DNA from: Verrucomicrobiota bacterium
Lineage (GTDB): Bacteria; Verrucomicrobiota; Verrucomicrobiia; Opitutales; UBA2995
Assembly (NCBI GenBank): GCA_027622555.1
Contig: JAQBYJ010000060.1
Coordinates: 1 to 35,033 of the forward strand
Reading direction: 5' to 3'
DNA length: 35,033 nucleotides
In this document: one piece after another, positions 1 to 8,342 of the stretch
Layout: each line of letters begins with the position of its first letter
How positions within the stretch are numbered: position 1 is the first letter of the stretch
Translations under genes and position numbers: made by a program
The notes under the pieces: model-generated
Told to the model about the DNA's origin: nothing
What the model saw: only the letters and a program-made list of their open reading frames with translations
The model's database searches: none

Positions 1-760
1 CAGAAGACATAAAGGAAAATACAAATCCAAAAAAGTCGTTAAGACGGCTTAAGTTAGCGCCATTCTGGACTGACCCCTTTCTTCCCCTCCGCGCCGTGGC
101 TTCCCGCAACTGTTGGTCCACCACGATCAGGATGGCTTGATAGGGTTCGAGTATTTTTATAAAAAACTCGGGGAGGTTTTGTTTCAGTTCCTCGAAGACC
201 TTCGGTTTCCACCAGCTCGAATCCAGTTCGATGCCATAGTAGAGACCATTGCTGGTACCGACATTTTGGAGACGTTTGAGTTCCTTGGCCAAGGTCTCGC
301 GTTGCCGGCTCAGGCTACGCTCCCGTTCCTCCTGCTGAGTCGGCACCCGCACCACACACAGCGCTCTTTTGTTTCCAGCCAGGTAGCGGTCCAGGTGACC
401 GCACAGTTCCTTCGCGTCACGCTTGTCTGTTTTCACACGCTTGCCATACTCATCCCAGTTGCGCGGGCGCACCACCAGGTTTTCGATGCCAAGAGCCTCC
501 AGCTTGCGATGCAACACGTAGCCGAAACAACCCGCCTCGTAGCAGCTGACCACCCGCCGGGCCAGACCGCGCTGCTTCTCCACCCAGACCAGAAACTTGG
601 CCGGACTAAAGCGCTGGGGACTCTGGGGCGCCTGCTGGTCGATCTGACGAACGACCACGTACTTTTCCTTGTGGATGTCAATTCCAAGCTTGATGACTTC
701 CGCTGTCGCTTCAGTCTGTTTCTTCGATGATGTGGGAGTAATGATTATTGATTTCTTCAT
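1..760 (-). CDS. IS110-family DEDD transposase, N-terminal 253 codons (runs off left edge, possibly 3'-truncated)
   Basis: The minus strand is open from an ATG at 760 to the window edge with no stop. The product has the RuvC-like N-terminal domain of IS110-family transposases: LGIDIHKEKY (Asp28), CYEAG (Glu75) and KTDKRDAKEL (Asp112, Asp115) give the D-E-D-D catalytic set. A charged, coiled-coil-like stretch (about 135-165, TQQERERSLSRQRETLAKEL) and LEPYQAILIVVDQQLREA follow, as expected before the C-terminal Transposase_20 domain. After about residue 225 (position about 86) the reading no longer resembles the family: it becomes RRGRKGSVQNGANLSRLNDF where a glycine-rich GLG/TGL region would be expected. 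The 3' part may therefore be replaced by other DNA. The C-terminal catalytic serine region is not visible. These enzymes move circular elements and are guided by an element-encoded RNA. The family call is firm; whether this copy is intact is not known. Confidence 0.88.
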   Translation of the reverse strand, partial: MKKSIIITPTSSKKQTEATAEVIKLGIDIHKEKYVVVRQIDQQAPQSPQRFSPAKFLVWVEKQRGLARRVVSCYEAGCFGYVLHRKLEALGIENLVVRPRNWDEYGKRVKTDKRDAKELCGHLDRYLAGNKRALCVVRVPTQQEERERSLSRQRETLAKELKRLQNVGTSNGLYYGIELDSSWWKPKVFEELKQNLPEFFIKILEPYQAILIVVDQQLREATARRGRKGSVQNGANLSRLNDFFGFVFSFMSS

Positions 761-1036
761 AAGATTGTGAGTTCAGACGTTTCATTCGTCTCTGACAATC
801 CTCCCATGTCATCTTTCTTCCTTTCCCGGATCCCGAAAGATAGACTATTTTATAGACTTTGGATGCGAAATGCCCATGCTGGGTGTTAAGAATAAATACC
901 TCCTAATAAATCATCTCTCCTAATTTTCTCTTCTGAATGATTATGTGCGTCGTACTACGTGAACTTCCTCAACTTTGTTACTCGTTCTAAATCCTCTGCA
1001 TTTTTTTATACGGACTAGTTATATCCCTATCACACT
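761..1036. other. Non-coding region between the transposase start and the TonB receptor start
   Basis: This 276-base AT-rich stretch lies upstream of both divergent genes and has no credible ORF. It should contain one end of the IS110 element. In the IS110 group, the region 5' of the transposase is where the guide (bridge) RNA is encoded, so this is where such an RNA would lie if the element belongs to that group. A short direct repeat, ATAGACT, occurs twice near 840-860. I could not place the element end or a convincing promoter for the receptor gene. Confidence 0.5.
763..800 (-). ncRNA. Imperfect hairpin just upstream of the IS110 transposase (possible bridge-RNA piece)
   Basis: Read on the minus strand, GATTGT pairs with ACAATC (6 bp). 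An internal loop (CAG opposite GAACTC) follows, then AGACG pairs with CGTCT (5 bp) around the loop AATGAAA. It starts 2 bases upstream of the transposase ATG. A stem with an internal loop in this position recalls IS110 bridge RNAs, but a single 38-base hairpin is weak evidence. It could equally be a translational control hairpin or chance. Confidence 0.25.
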
Positions 1037-4000
1037 ATGAAAACAATACCACCTATCACCCCATCTCTTCGCCTTGGATCATTCACCAAAGACCCAATAT
1101 TTGTAGTATCTCTTTTAGTGGTCCTTTTAACTTTTCTCCCGAACCTTTTCGCTCAAGAGGATAGAGAAGATGGGGAAATTTTTAACTTATCTCCCTTCAC
1201 CATTGATGCTTCGGAGGACACCGGCTACGTGGCTACCTCTACTTTGGCCGGTACCCGCATTAAAACGGATTTGAAAGACCTGGGTGCGGCGATCAGTGTA
1301 TACACGACTGAATTTATGAAAGATACCGGGGCAACTGATGCGGGTACGCTGTTGTCTTACACAACCAATGCGGAAGTCGGAGGTATCCAAGGAAACTTTT
1401 CCGGAGCCGAAGCTAATAGGGTTCCATCGGACACGGGGCGTTACATGGTAACCGATGCGCGAACCAACCCGCAGCTTAATCAGCGCATTCGTGGATTGGG
1501 AGCAGCCGATTTAACCCGTGGGTTCTATTTAACCGACATACCTTTCGATTCTTACAACACTGAGCGGGTTACGGTGAGCCGCGGACCCAACTCTCTACTC
1601 TTCGGTATCGGTAGCCCGGGAGGAGTGATCAATAATGCCACCAAACAGGCATTACAGGATACCAGCATCACCGAAGCTAGTGTTCGCTTTGACAACTATG
1701 GCAGTTTGCGTGGGGAATTCGACGTGAACCGGAGCATTATCGCCGGAAGAGTCGCCATTCGTATCGCAGGCCTGGACGACCATATCAAATACAAGCAAGA
1801 GCCCGCGTGGAATCGGGACCAACGCATTTACGGGGCTCTGGATGTCGTGCTTTTTGAGAACAAAAACAGTGAAGTGGTCGGTGCCACCAAATTCAGGTTT
1901 AACGGCGAAGAAGGCCAATCCAGGGGATCTCCGGTGGAGATCATACCACCCACCGCTTCTTACCACAGCTGGTTTGAACCAGTGCCGGCGGGTCTCGAGC
2001 AATATACCGGTGAACGGCCCGCCAACAACTCATTGGCTCCGAGCGACGGAGGCACCTGGAAGTTTCAGGAAACCTACAACCCCTACAAGTTCAACAAGGA
2101 AGGTCAGATCAACACCAACACCCACCCCGCCGCATTCCGCACCTTCCCCATCGTCTACAATCAGCCGGATGCCCAGGTGCCAAACGAGGGACTGGGCAAC
2201 GATATCGGCGGACAGGTGCTCATTCTTCCCTGGAACGCCAACCGGGATACACTTGCGAGCACGGGCCTGGCCGGAACGCCCGCCGCCATTGATGCCTGGG
2301 GCCCCGACGCTCCGGGGACGACCCGTGTGGCCCAATCCACCATTTACAACGCCACTACTGCCTACGCTGAGCCATGGGCGGTTGGATTTTCCGCTCCAAC
2401 CATACAAAACACAGACGTTTTTGATTACCGGAACAAAGTGTATAGTGGCGGGATAGACCACGTGACGCGGAATTTCGATGCGGTCAACTTTGCCTTGGAG
2501 CAAAACTTTTTCGATGACAAATTGGGCATTGAAATCGCTTACGACAAGCAACACTACGACTACAAACAGGACTTCCTTTTCTCGGGACAGGCCCAGGCGC
2601 CCAGCACCACCGGTCCTTACGATGTGTATGTTGATATCAACCGATTCACTCAAAACGGTCAGGTAAATCCCAACGTGGGCCGGGCCTACACACGCTTGCG
2701 GACTCCCGCCATTCGTTTGGGGGAATCCGACCGGGAAACCTTCCGGGTCACCGTATTCGGAGAGCTGGATCTCACGGAAAACGATGGGTGGTTAAAGCAC
2801 CTGGGGAAACACCGGCTGACCGGACTCTTCAACGACTATACACTGAACACGCACAGCCTGGAACGGTGGAAGGGATGGAACAGCAGCGAGTTCAATATTG
2901 GAAACGCGCTACAGGCTGATCCGATCGCCCATTTCCGTCGTCCCGTAACGCTCATGGTTTACACTTCCGATGATTTGCGTGGGTTAAGTTCCATTGATGA
3001 TGTCCGCTTGGCACAAATTAATATCCCGCGGCTCCAGGATGGACTCACCATGCAGGCCGTCTATGCGGATACCAGTTCCAACAATGCGGAGCGAAGATTA
3101 AGGACCGGAGCGGTCACCGTCACCGAATACCTCAACGATGAAGACATTGGAAGAACCGAGATTCAGGCCCAGGCCCTGGCGTGGCAGAGTTATTTTTTAA
3201 ACAACCATATCGTCGGGCTCTATGGCATCCGGACCGACGATGTTAAAAGTTTTATTCGGGCCAATGCTGATGAGGTCGGTTTTGAAAGCCGGGACCTCCA
3301 TCCTAACTTTGGTGTATGGAGAGATGACTTCACCCGCCTGAGCTCAACACCTGCCCTTGACGAGTCCGGGGACACCACCTCGTGGAGCGTTGTCGGACGT
3401 TACCCCGAAGTACTGTTGGGGGATCTTCCGGGCGATATGGATCTACAAGTCCACTATGCCGAATCGGAAAACTTCAATCCGATTCAACCCAGAGGTTCAG
3501 TCGATGGCGGTTTCTGGCCACAGCCTACCGGAACCACGGAGGAATATGGATTATTGGCCAGTTTCGGGGACAACAAATTTACCGTTAAACTCAACTGGTT
3601 TGAAACCAGCTTGAATGCCGTTACGGCGGGACCAAGCGTGAATGTGGGTGGCTTTGGGGTGGCCCGCATCAACACTTACCGCGATGCCGAACTCAACCTG
3701 AACAGACCGTGGCAGGCTCAGATCGATGCGACAGTGACCAATGATCCGGCAAACTTTCCCATTAAAAGTTATGCGGAGTATTACCCCCTGGCGATAGCCG
3801 CCATTCCGCAGGCTATTAGGGACAACCTGAATGGCAGGCAAGTGGATGCCAATGGGGATGGCCAGTGGGATTCTTATATATTGGATCCCATCACGAATCT
3901 CGCCTCCACGCAAAACCGTGTGGCTGAGGGTTTCGAAGTTGAATTGACTTTCAACCCAACTCCGAACTGGCGCTTCCTGGCCAACATCAGCGAGCAGGAA

Positions 4001-4579
4001 ACGATTAACAGCGATACGGCAAACCTCATGGCGCTATACGAATCACAATATACTGCGGCTTTGGTATCTTCAAGAATTGGCGAGTTGCCGTTTGGTGCAG
4101 ACGGTACCCAGGCAGTAAGGCAAATGAACGAACAGTGGGGTAATCAGGGTGTTGTACCCGTCCGTACTGCCAAGGCGCTGGATAACACCGTTTCCAATGA
4201 ACAACGGAAATGGCGATTCGTCGGAGTGACCAATTACAGCTTCAATGAAGGCGCTCTGGCGGGTGCTTCTATTGGTGGTGCTGTGCGCTGGGAAGACGAA
4301 GCGGCAACCGGTTACCTGTATTCCGTGGTGGATGGCGTTGCCGGTCCGGATGTATCGAGACCTTACCTGGATGACGGCCTATTCAGCGGAGACCTCTGGA
4401 TTTCCTATGAAAAGAAAATCTGGGATAATAAGATCGATTGGAAGATTCAGTTGAATGTACGTAATCTCGTAGGCGAGAACGGTGACATACCTGTTAAAAC
4501 TAACCCCGATGGTCGAATTGCGGTTGTGCGTATTCCCAATCCCAGGACGATCTCGTTATCGAACACATTCAGTTTCTAA
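1037..4579 (+). CDS. TonB-dependent outer-membrane receptor
   Basis: At 1180 residues this is the size of the large TonB-dependent receptors of Verrucomicrobiota. An N-terminal hydrophobic segment (about 21-39, IFVVSLLVVLLTFLPNLFA) reads as a signal peptide cleaved before QEDRED. The mature start FNLSPFTIDASEDTGY followed by TLAGTRIKTDLKDLG is the TonB-box/plug signature of this group. The plug continues through IRGLGAADLTRGFYLTDIPF and the ERVTVSRGPNSLLFGIGSPGG motif (about 180-200). The rest is beta-barrel-like, with alternating aromatic strands, and ends in an aromatic residue (SLSNTFSF). It should import a large or scarce ligand through the outer membrane using TonB-ExbBD energy. There is no SusD gene next to it, as usual in this phylum, and the substrate cannot be read from the sequence. 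The ATG at 1037 has no obvious Shine-Dalgarno. Confidence 0.95.
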   Translation: MKTIPPITPSLRLGSFTKDPIFVVSLLVVLLTFLPNLFAQEDREDGEIFNLSPFTIDASEDTGYVATSTLAGTRIKTDLKDLGAAISVYTTEFMKDTGATDAGTLLSYTTNAEVGGIQGNFSGAEANRVPSDTGRYMVTDARTNPQLNQRIRGLGAADLTRGFYLTDIPFDSYNTERVTVSRGPNSLLFGIGSPGGVINNATKQALQDTSITEASVRFDNYGSLRGEFDVNRSIIAGRVAIRIAGLDDHIKYKQEPAWNRDQRIYGALDVVLFENKNSEVVGATKFRFNGEEGQSRGSPVEIIPPTASYHSWFEPVPAGLEQYTGERPANNSLAPSDGGTWKFQETYNPYKFNKEGQINTNTHPAAFRTFPIVYNQPDAQVPNEGLGNDIGGQVLILPWNANRDTLASTGLAGTPAAIDAWGPDAPGTTRVAQSTIYNATTAYAEPWAVGFSAPTIQNTDVFDYRNKVYSGGIDHVTRNFDAVNFALEQNFFDDKLGIEIAYDKQHYDYKQDFLFSGQAQAPSTTGPYDVYVDINRFTQNGQVNPNVGRAYTRLRTPAIRLGESDRETFRVTVFGELDLTENDGWLKHLGKHRLTGLFNDYTLNTHSLERWKGWNSSEFNIGNALQADPIAHFRRPVTLMVYTSDDLRGLSSIDDVRLAQINIPRLQDGLTMQAVYADTSSNNAERRLRTGAVTVTEYLNDEDIGRTEIQAQALAWQSYFLNNHIVGLYGIRTDDVKSFIRANADEVGFESRDLHPNFGVWRDDFTRLSSTPALDESGDTTSWSVVGRYPEVLLGDLPGDMDLQVHYAESENFNPIQPRGSVDGGFWPQPTGTTEEYGLLASFGDNKFTVKLNWFETSLNAVTAGPSVNVGGFGVARINTYRDAELNLNRPWQAQIDATVTNDPANFPIKSYAEYYPLAIAAIPQAIRDNLNGRQVDANGDGQWDSYILDPITNLASTQNRVAEGFEVELTFNPTPNWRFLANISEQETINSDTANLMALYESQYTAALVSSRIGELPFGADGTQAVRQMNEQWGNQGVVPVRTAKALDNTVSNEQRKWRFVGVTNYSFNEGALAGASIGGAVRWEDEAATGYLYSVVDGVAGPDVSRPYLDDGLFSGDLWISYEKKIWDNKIDWKIQLNVRNLVGENGDIPVKTNPDGRIAVVRIPNPRTISLSNTFSF

Positions 4580-4600
4580 AGCGAGCAAATCGTAGTTGTG

Positions 4601-4641
4601 AGGACGAAACGTTCGTGCATATCGCACGACGAATTCGTCCT
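4601..4641 (+). terminator. Hairpin terminator between convergent genes
   Basis: AGGACGAAACGTTCGTGC (4601-4618) faces GCACGACGAATTCGTCCT (4624-4641) across a 5-base loop. Eight outer and six inner pairs match, with a 4-base internal mismatch. TTTCTTC follows on the plus strand. It starts 21 bases after the receptor stop and could serve the receptor gene. The near symmetry would let it also act for the minus-strand operon ending at 4711. Confidence 0.6.
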
Positions 4642-4710
4642 TTCTTCATCGAAGATCTTTTCGCTCCGGAGGACATCGGTTATTTAAATAGTCCTAACAC
4701 ACATGAAAGA

Positions 4711-5568
4711 TTACTCGGCTACCACGGGATTGATGAGCGTTCCCAATATACCAATTTCAACTTCTAGGGTATCGCCTGGAACCATGTAAAGGGGAGGTTC
4801 CCGTTTGTCTCCCACGCCACCAGGCGTTCCCGTTACGATCACGTCACCCGCTTCCAAAATGGTAAATTGGGAAATGTAGCAGATCAAATGCGGCACGGAG
4901 AAGATCAGATCGGCCAGAGTTGCGTCCTGCATGATTCTGCCGTTTAAACGTGTTTGAATGGGCAGTTGAGTGTAATCGCCAACCTCGTTTGGGGTTACCA
5001 TGTAGGGTCCGAATGCACCCGTTCCAGGAAAGTTTTTCCCTGGGGTAAACTGTGATGTGTGGCGCTGCCAGTCCCGAACGCTTCCATCCACATAACACGA
5101 GTATCCAGCGACATGATTCATCGCAGTTTCCTCCGGGATATTTCGACCACCGTTTCCAATGATTACGGCCATCTCACCTTCGAAGTCGAAACGATCGGAT
5201 ACGTTTGGTTTTATCAGTGCCTGCCGATGCGCAATTTGTGAATTGGCAAAGCGGGTGAAAATGGTCGGATATCCTACTTCTGGACGCTTCGTTTCGGCTC
5301 TGTGCTTTTCATAATTCACGCCAATACAAAGGATTTTAGCCGGGTCCGGGATAACGGGCAAAAGTGTCACTTCCGACAGCGCAAAATCAGTAGAGCGCCC
5401 TTTCGCATATTCACGAGCCTTGGATAGGAGGTCGGCAGCTAATGCTCCTTTTAGAGAGTCCACGCCATCCTCCAACTTATTTGTTAAATCTATAATTCCG
5501 TCATCGAGTAGCGCACCAAATCCGGTGACGCCTTGTTTTGAAAAGCTAAGCAATTTCATAGTGTTCAT
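4711..5568 (-). CDS. Fumarylacetoacetate hydrolase (FAH) family protein
   Basis: This 285-residue protein has the FAH fold. The short N-terminal domain begins MKLLSFSKQG, so the start could also be the ATG three codons in. The catalytic domain starts around PAKILCIGVNYEKHRAE (77-92). The metal ligands are FDFEGEMAVIIG (Glu130, Glu132) and VDGSVRDWQ (Asp161). PGKNFPGTGAFGP supplies the conserved Lys178 region, and VTGTPGGVG closes the site. Family members cleave C-C bonds in diketo acids or isomerise/decarboxylate them (acylpyruvases, 2,4-diketo-3-deoxysugar-acid hydrolases, homoprotocatechuate pathway enzymes). The exact substrate is not evident. No signal peptide is present, so it is cytoplasmic. 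It is last in a likely three-gene minus-strand operon, 41 bases after the hydrolase. A 12-base palindrome ATTCGATCGAAT (5572-5583) lies just before the start. Confidence 0.92.
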   Translation of the reverse strand: MNTMKLLSFSKQGVTGFGALLDDGIIDLTNKLEDGVDSLKGALAADLLSKAREYAKGRSTDFALSEVTLLPVIPDPAKILCIGVNYEKHRAETKRPEVGYPTIFTRFANSQIAHRQALIKPNVSDRFDFEGEMAVIIGNGGRNIPEETAMNHVAGYSCYVDGSVRDWQRHTSQFTPGKNFPGTGAFGPYMVTPNEVGDYTQLPIQTRLNGRIMQDATLADLIFSVPHLICYISQFTILEAGDVIVTGTPGGVGDKREPPLYMVPGDTLEVEIGILGTLINPVVAE

Positions 5569-5609
5569 TTAATTCGATCGAATCTTCTGCGCACAGACGA
5601 GTGAGTCAA

Positions 5610-6515
5610 TTAATCAGATAGCTTGGCTATGAGAAATGCTTCCAGACTTCCGTATTTGGTTTCCGGATGATCGGGAGAAGTCACGTTACATTCGAGGCCG
5701 ATTTTCGACATGGCTTCCTGGAGCCTGAGGCCGAGAAGGACGTGGTGGACCCAGGTACCTTCGGCAGTGTTTTTATCGACCGGAACGTCGCCTCGATTGT
5801 AGGTCATGTAAACCGGGACGTCGTCTTTGGTCAGGTGGGTGATTGCGGAGGCATCCGTCATCAGTTTTTTAACGCGGGGCGAATCCCAGTCCGATTCATC
5901 TTTGACGTCATAAAATTTGTAGAGGGCTTCGTGGTTTTTCAGGTCGGGCACGCCAAACCATTTGCGGAAGGTTCGCAGGTCGTAGGTGGATTGTCCGTTG
6001 GTGGTGGCCGCGGCGGTGATGCGGGTGGACTGCCTGGCGATGGGGTCTTTGCTTTTGGGATCGGCCAGGTCTTTGTGAAATCCTAACCAGAGGGAAATGC
6101 CGGCACCGGCGGAGCCTCCGTAACAGGCGACTTTGCCGGAATCCAGATTCCATTCCTTTGCCCGGCTGCGAATGGTCTGCAGGCATCGGGCCGCATCTTC
6201 CATCATGATAGGATAGGGGCCAGCGTCAGACAGGCGGTATTGGATCGCAGCGACCGAAAGTCCGGCTTCCTGAAATGTCTTCAAAGAGTTGGCATTGATG
6301 TTTTTGCTTCCACCTCGAAAGCCTCCTCCGTGAATATAGATCACCAGGGGAGTGGGTTTATCGGATGGAGTCAGCCAGATATCGAATACGTGCCGCTCAT
6401 GGTTGCCGTACGCTACATCAGCGTGAGTGGGGGCAGGTTTTTGGTTTTGGGCCAGGCAAGCGAATGTTGGAACTAGAAATAACAAGATAAGAATTTTTAT
6501 GCGTGTTGTTGGCAT
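5610..6515 (-). CDS. Exported alpha/beta hydrolase (HSL/BD-FAE-like esterase)
   Basis: The 301-residue product carries an N-terminal export signal (IKILILLFLVPTFACLAQ). Cys20 could be a lipobox cysteine, though the preceding residues are not ideal. The oxyanion motif HGGGF is at 62-66, the nucleophile elbow GGSAGAG places Ser135, and the late PDHPETKYGS supplies a candidate catalytic histidine near 283. Family members are carboxylesterases that often act on acetyl or feruloyl esters of polysaccharides or on small esters. In this setting, after an amidohydrolase and before an FAH-family gene, an ester-trimming role is reasonable but not proven. The gap to the upstream gene is 79 bases with no evident terminator, so co-transcription is likely. 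Confidence 0.88.
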   Translation of the reverse strand: MPTTRIKILILLFLVPTFACLAQNQKPAPTHADVAYGNHERHVFDIWLTPSDKPTPLVIYIHGGGFRGGSKNINANSLKTFQEAGLSVAAIQYRLSDAGPYPIMMEDAARCLQTIRSRAKEWNLDSGKVACYGGSAGAGISLWLGFHKDLADPKSKDPIARQSTRITAAATTNGQSTYDLRTFRKWFGVPDLKNHEALYKFYDVKDESDWDSPRVKKLMTDASAITHLTKDDVPVYMTYNRGDVPVDKNTAEGTWVHHVLLGLRLQEAMSKIGLECNVTSPDHPETKYGSLEAFLIAKLSD

Positions 6516-6594
6516 GATGTGGGTTGGTCTGGAGGTGAATTAGTGGATAACGAGATCATCGCTATATCCGGGCTGATCAAATTGGGTTTTCCTT

Positions 6595-7854
6595 TCACGA
6601 TGCGGGAGGGATATTCATCTCACTGATGACTCTACCGGCACGAATACAATGTACGGGTTGAACATCGTGGTCGGTCGTTTCGGTAATACCGAGGCTATCA
6701 GTCAAACTCGTCTTTTGGTCTGCGATGCGAAACAGGGTAAGATCAGCGACCGTTCCGGGAGAAAGCGAGCCGAGTTCCTTAGGTTCATCAATTAGCTCAG
6801 CTGGCCCTAAGGTGGTCATTCGAACGAGCTCGGTTAGCGTGTACCCAAGGTGCAGGTACTTCGCCATATTTCGACCGTAGGACCAGACAGGGCCATGGAC
6901 GTTGCCGGTGTGAATGTCCGTGGAAAGTGAGTGGATGGGGAAGTTGTGCTTTTGAGCGTTTCTTGCGGCTTCCCAGGCGAAGCTGGCCGCACCATGCCCG
7001 AGATCAAAACGAACGCCGCGTTCAAGCGCCTGCCAAGCCTCGGCTACCGGTTTTCCATTCGCATGGAAAATCCCTCCTGGAAATCCTCTTAAGCTGTGAG
7101 TGACAATGTCACCCCTGTCGAGCAGGCTGAGGGTATCCTGAACTACTGGAGGGGCTTTCCCAATATGGGCCATGACATGAGTCCCCGTTTCACGGGCGGC
7201 CTGAACCGCAAGTTTTGTTGGAGTTGTGCCGAGATTGCCAGCATGAACGATAGAGGCCAGGACTTTGACCCCTTTAAGAATGTCCCTGTTTTCTTCAATA
7301 GCCTGGATGGTGATCTCCTGGTCAAAGAGTTTCCAGCTCCCCTGCATCGGAATATCCGGTTCATTGCGGTGTGCGGCGACGTTCACGAATCCGATCACCC
7401 GGGTCAGGGATTTGTCGACGATGTCACGCCGAAACGCATCGACTTCCGTACCCCGGAACCCACCCGGTTCGGCAAGAGTAGTCACGCCTGTGTAAACTCC
7501 CGCGTCTTTGTCGGCATCTATCGCATTAGAGGCCGTCCCCACGAATACATGCGTATGCAGATCTATCCAGCCAGGCGTAACATACAGACCCTTGGCATCG
7601 ATTACTCGGCGCGCGCGTCCACGGGGTAGTGAGTCGGCGACCTCGACGATCTTTCCGTTCGTGATACCGATGTCGGCAGTCTTGTTCAGTTCGTTGTAGG
7701 GATCCAGGACAGTGCCGCCGGCAACGATCAAATCGAAGGATTCCTCTCTGCTTTGACCCTGTAAATCTACAGTGGTGAGTATCGCAGCTCCGGCCGCGGC
7801 ACTCTTCAGGAAATCGCGCCGGGTCAGAGGATGAGTTGTTCGAAAGTTATGCAT
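6595..7854 (-). CDS. Exported amidohydrolase/deacetylase-family metallohydrolase
   Basis: The 419-residue product begins with a twin-arginine-type signal (TRRDFLKSAAAGAAIL). The amidohydrolase core follows: the beta-sandwich start FDLIVAGGTVLDP (40-52), then PGWIDLHTH with metal ligands His100 and His102. Next come GVKV (Lys197, candidate carboxylated bridge), MAHIGKAP (His230), THSLRGFPGG (His253) and LSTDIHTG (Asp313). The pattern fits the dihydroorotase-like branch annotated as amidohydrolase/deacetylase (EF_0837-like). The substrate is unknown; cyclic amides and N-acyl compounds are typical. It is the first gene of the minus-strand trio 7854-4711. A Tat signal suggests a metal-loaded enzyme folded before export. 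Confidence 0.88.
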   Translation of the reverse strand: MHNFRTTHPLTRRDFLKSAAAGAAILTTVDLQGQSREESFDLIVAGGTVLDPYNELNKTADIGITNGKIVEVADSLPRGRARRVIDAKGLYVTPGWIDLHTHVFVGTASNAIDADKDAGVYTGVTTLAEPGGFRGTEVDAFRRDIVDKSLTRVIGFVNVAAHRNEPDIPMQGSWKLFDQEITIQAIEENRDILKGVKVLASIVHAGNLGTTPTKLAVQAARETGTHVMAHIGKAPPVVQDTLSLLDRGDIVTHSLRGFPGGIFHANGKPVAEAWQALERGVRFDLGHGAASFAWEAARNAQKHNFPIHSLSTDIHTGNVHGPVWSYGRNMAKYLHLGYTLTELVRMTTLGPAELIDEPKELGSLSPGTVADLTLFRIADQKTSLTDSLGITETTDHDVQPVHCIRAGRVISEMNIPPAS

Positions 7855-8342
7855 CGGGTTTTGTGTCGGTGGTAGTGAAGTTTAGCCTTAAAAGTCCTTA
7901 GAGAGTGAAACCATGAACCGTGAAAAGGTGGTATTCCTACATTTTTGCTTTCTTTGAATGATTGGCAAGGCCTCCCTTTAATTTGTACTTTCAAAACTGG
8001 GAGGATGCTAACGCAGGCTTCCAGGCCATGTCAATTGGGCCGTTGCGCACGATTCGCTCATGTAATACACAGGAATGGTGTGATTCTTTCTGCGGGGAGG
8101 TCCGAGGTATTTTTGCCTCTTTTTGTTCAGACTCATCTGAAGCGGACCGCTCGGCGTGTCCCTACCCTGGATTTGTCTAGCTTAGGTAGGGCGGTTTTGC
8201 CAAAACCGCCGTCAGGGATTTACCCCATAGAAAGAATCACATCCACACTGGAATGAATCGGATTTTTTTAGTCGATATGGTTCTCAAATGTGTCTCTGAT
8301 ATATAGTTCGGTTCGCCACCAAATTACCCTGTTAGTTCCCTA
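7855..8342. other. 488-base intergenic region between divergent genes
   Basis: It separates the amidohydrolase (minus) from the DUF1592 gene (plus) and must hold both promoters. The only clear structure is the palindromic repeat at 8185-8224, preceded by CCCTACC at 8160-8166, which can pair with the GGTAGGG of the repeat. Short ORFs here read through the palindrome and match nothing I recognise. I found no convincing -35/-10 pair or RNA gene. Confidence 0.6.
8185..8224. repeat. Palindromic intergenic repeat (REP-like), copy 1
   Basis: GGTAGGG leads into a perfect inverted repeat with 10-base arms, GGCGGTTTTG and CAAAACCGCC, around a single C (8190-8210). GGTA at 8185 and TACC at 8221-8224 can close an outer stem. 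A second copy with the same GGTAGGGCGGTTT start lies at 30954. The two copies differ by a paired T/A to G/C change that keeps the stem. It is non-coding and sits 119 bases upstream of a DUF1592 gene. Confidence 0.8.

Noticed and set aside
433-687. 84-codon minus-strand ORF
   Set aside because: It lies in a different frame inside the transposase gene and has an Arg/Trp/Ser-rich out-of-frame composition.
113-730. 205-codon plus-strand ORF at the left end
   Set aside because: It is antisense to the IS110 transposase frame, which has the DEDD motifs and family-like composition; the plus-strand product resembles nothing.
840-862. Direct repeat ATAGACT near the IS110 end as a target-site duplication
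   Set aside because: IS110 elements generally do not create such duplications, and both copies lie on the same side of the gene.
5572-5583. Perfect 12-base palindrome ATTCGATCGAAT upstream of the FAH-family gene
   Set aside because: It is short, and a palindrome of this length is expected by chance in 35 kb. There is no second site to support an operator.
7945-8256. 103-codon ORF in the intergenic region
   Set aside because: It translates through the palindromic repeat, has no family-like motifs, and overlaps another equally poor frame at 7962-8180.
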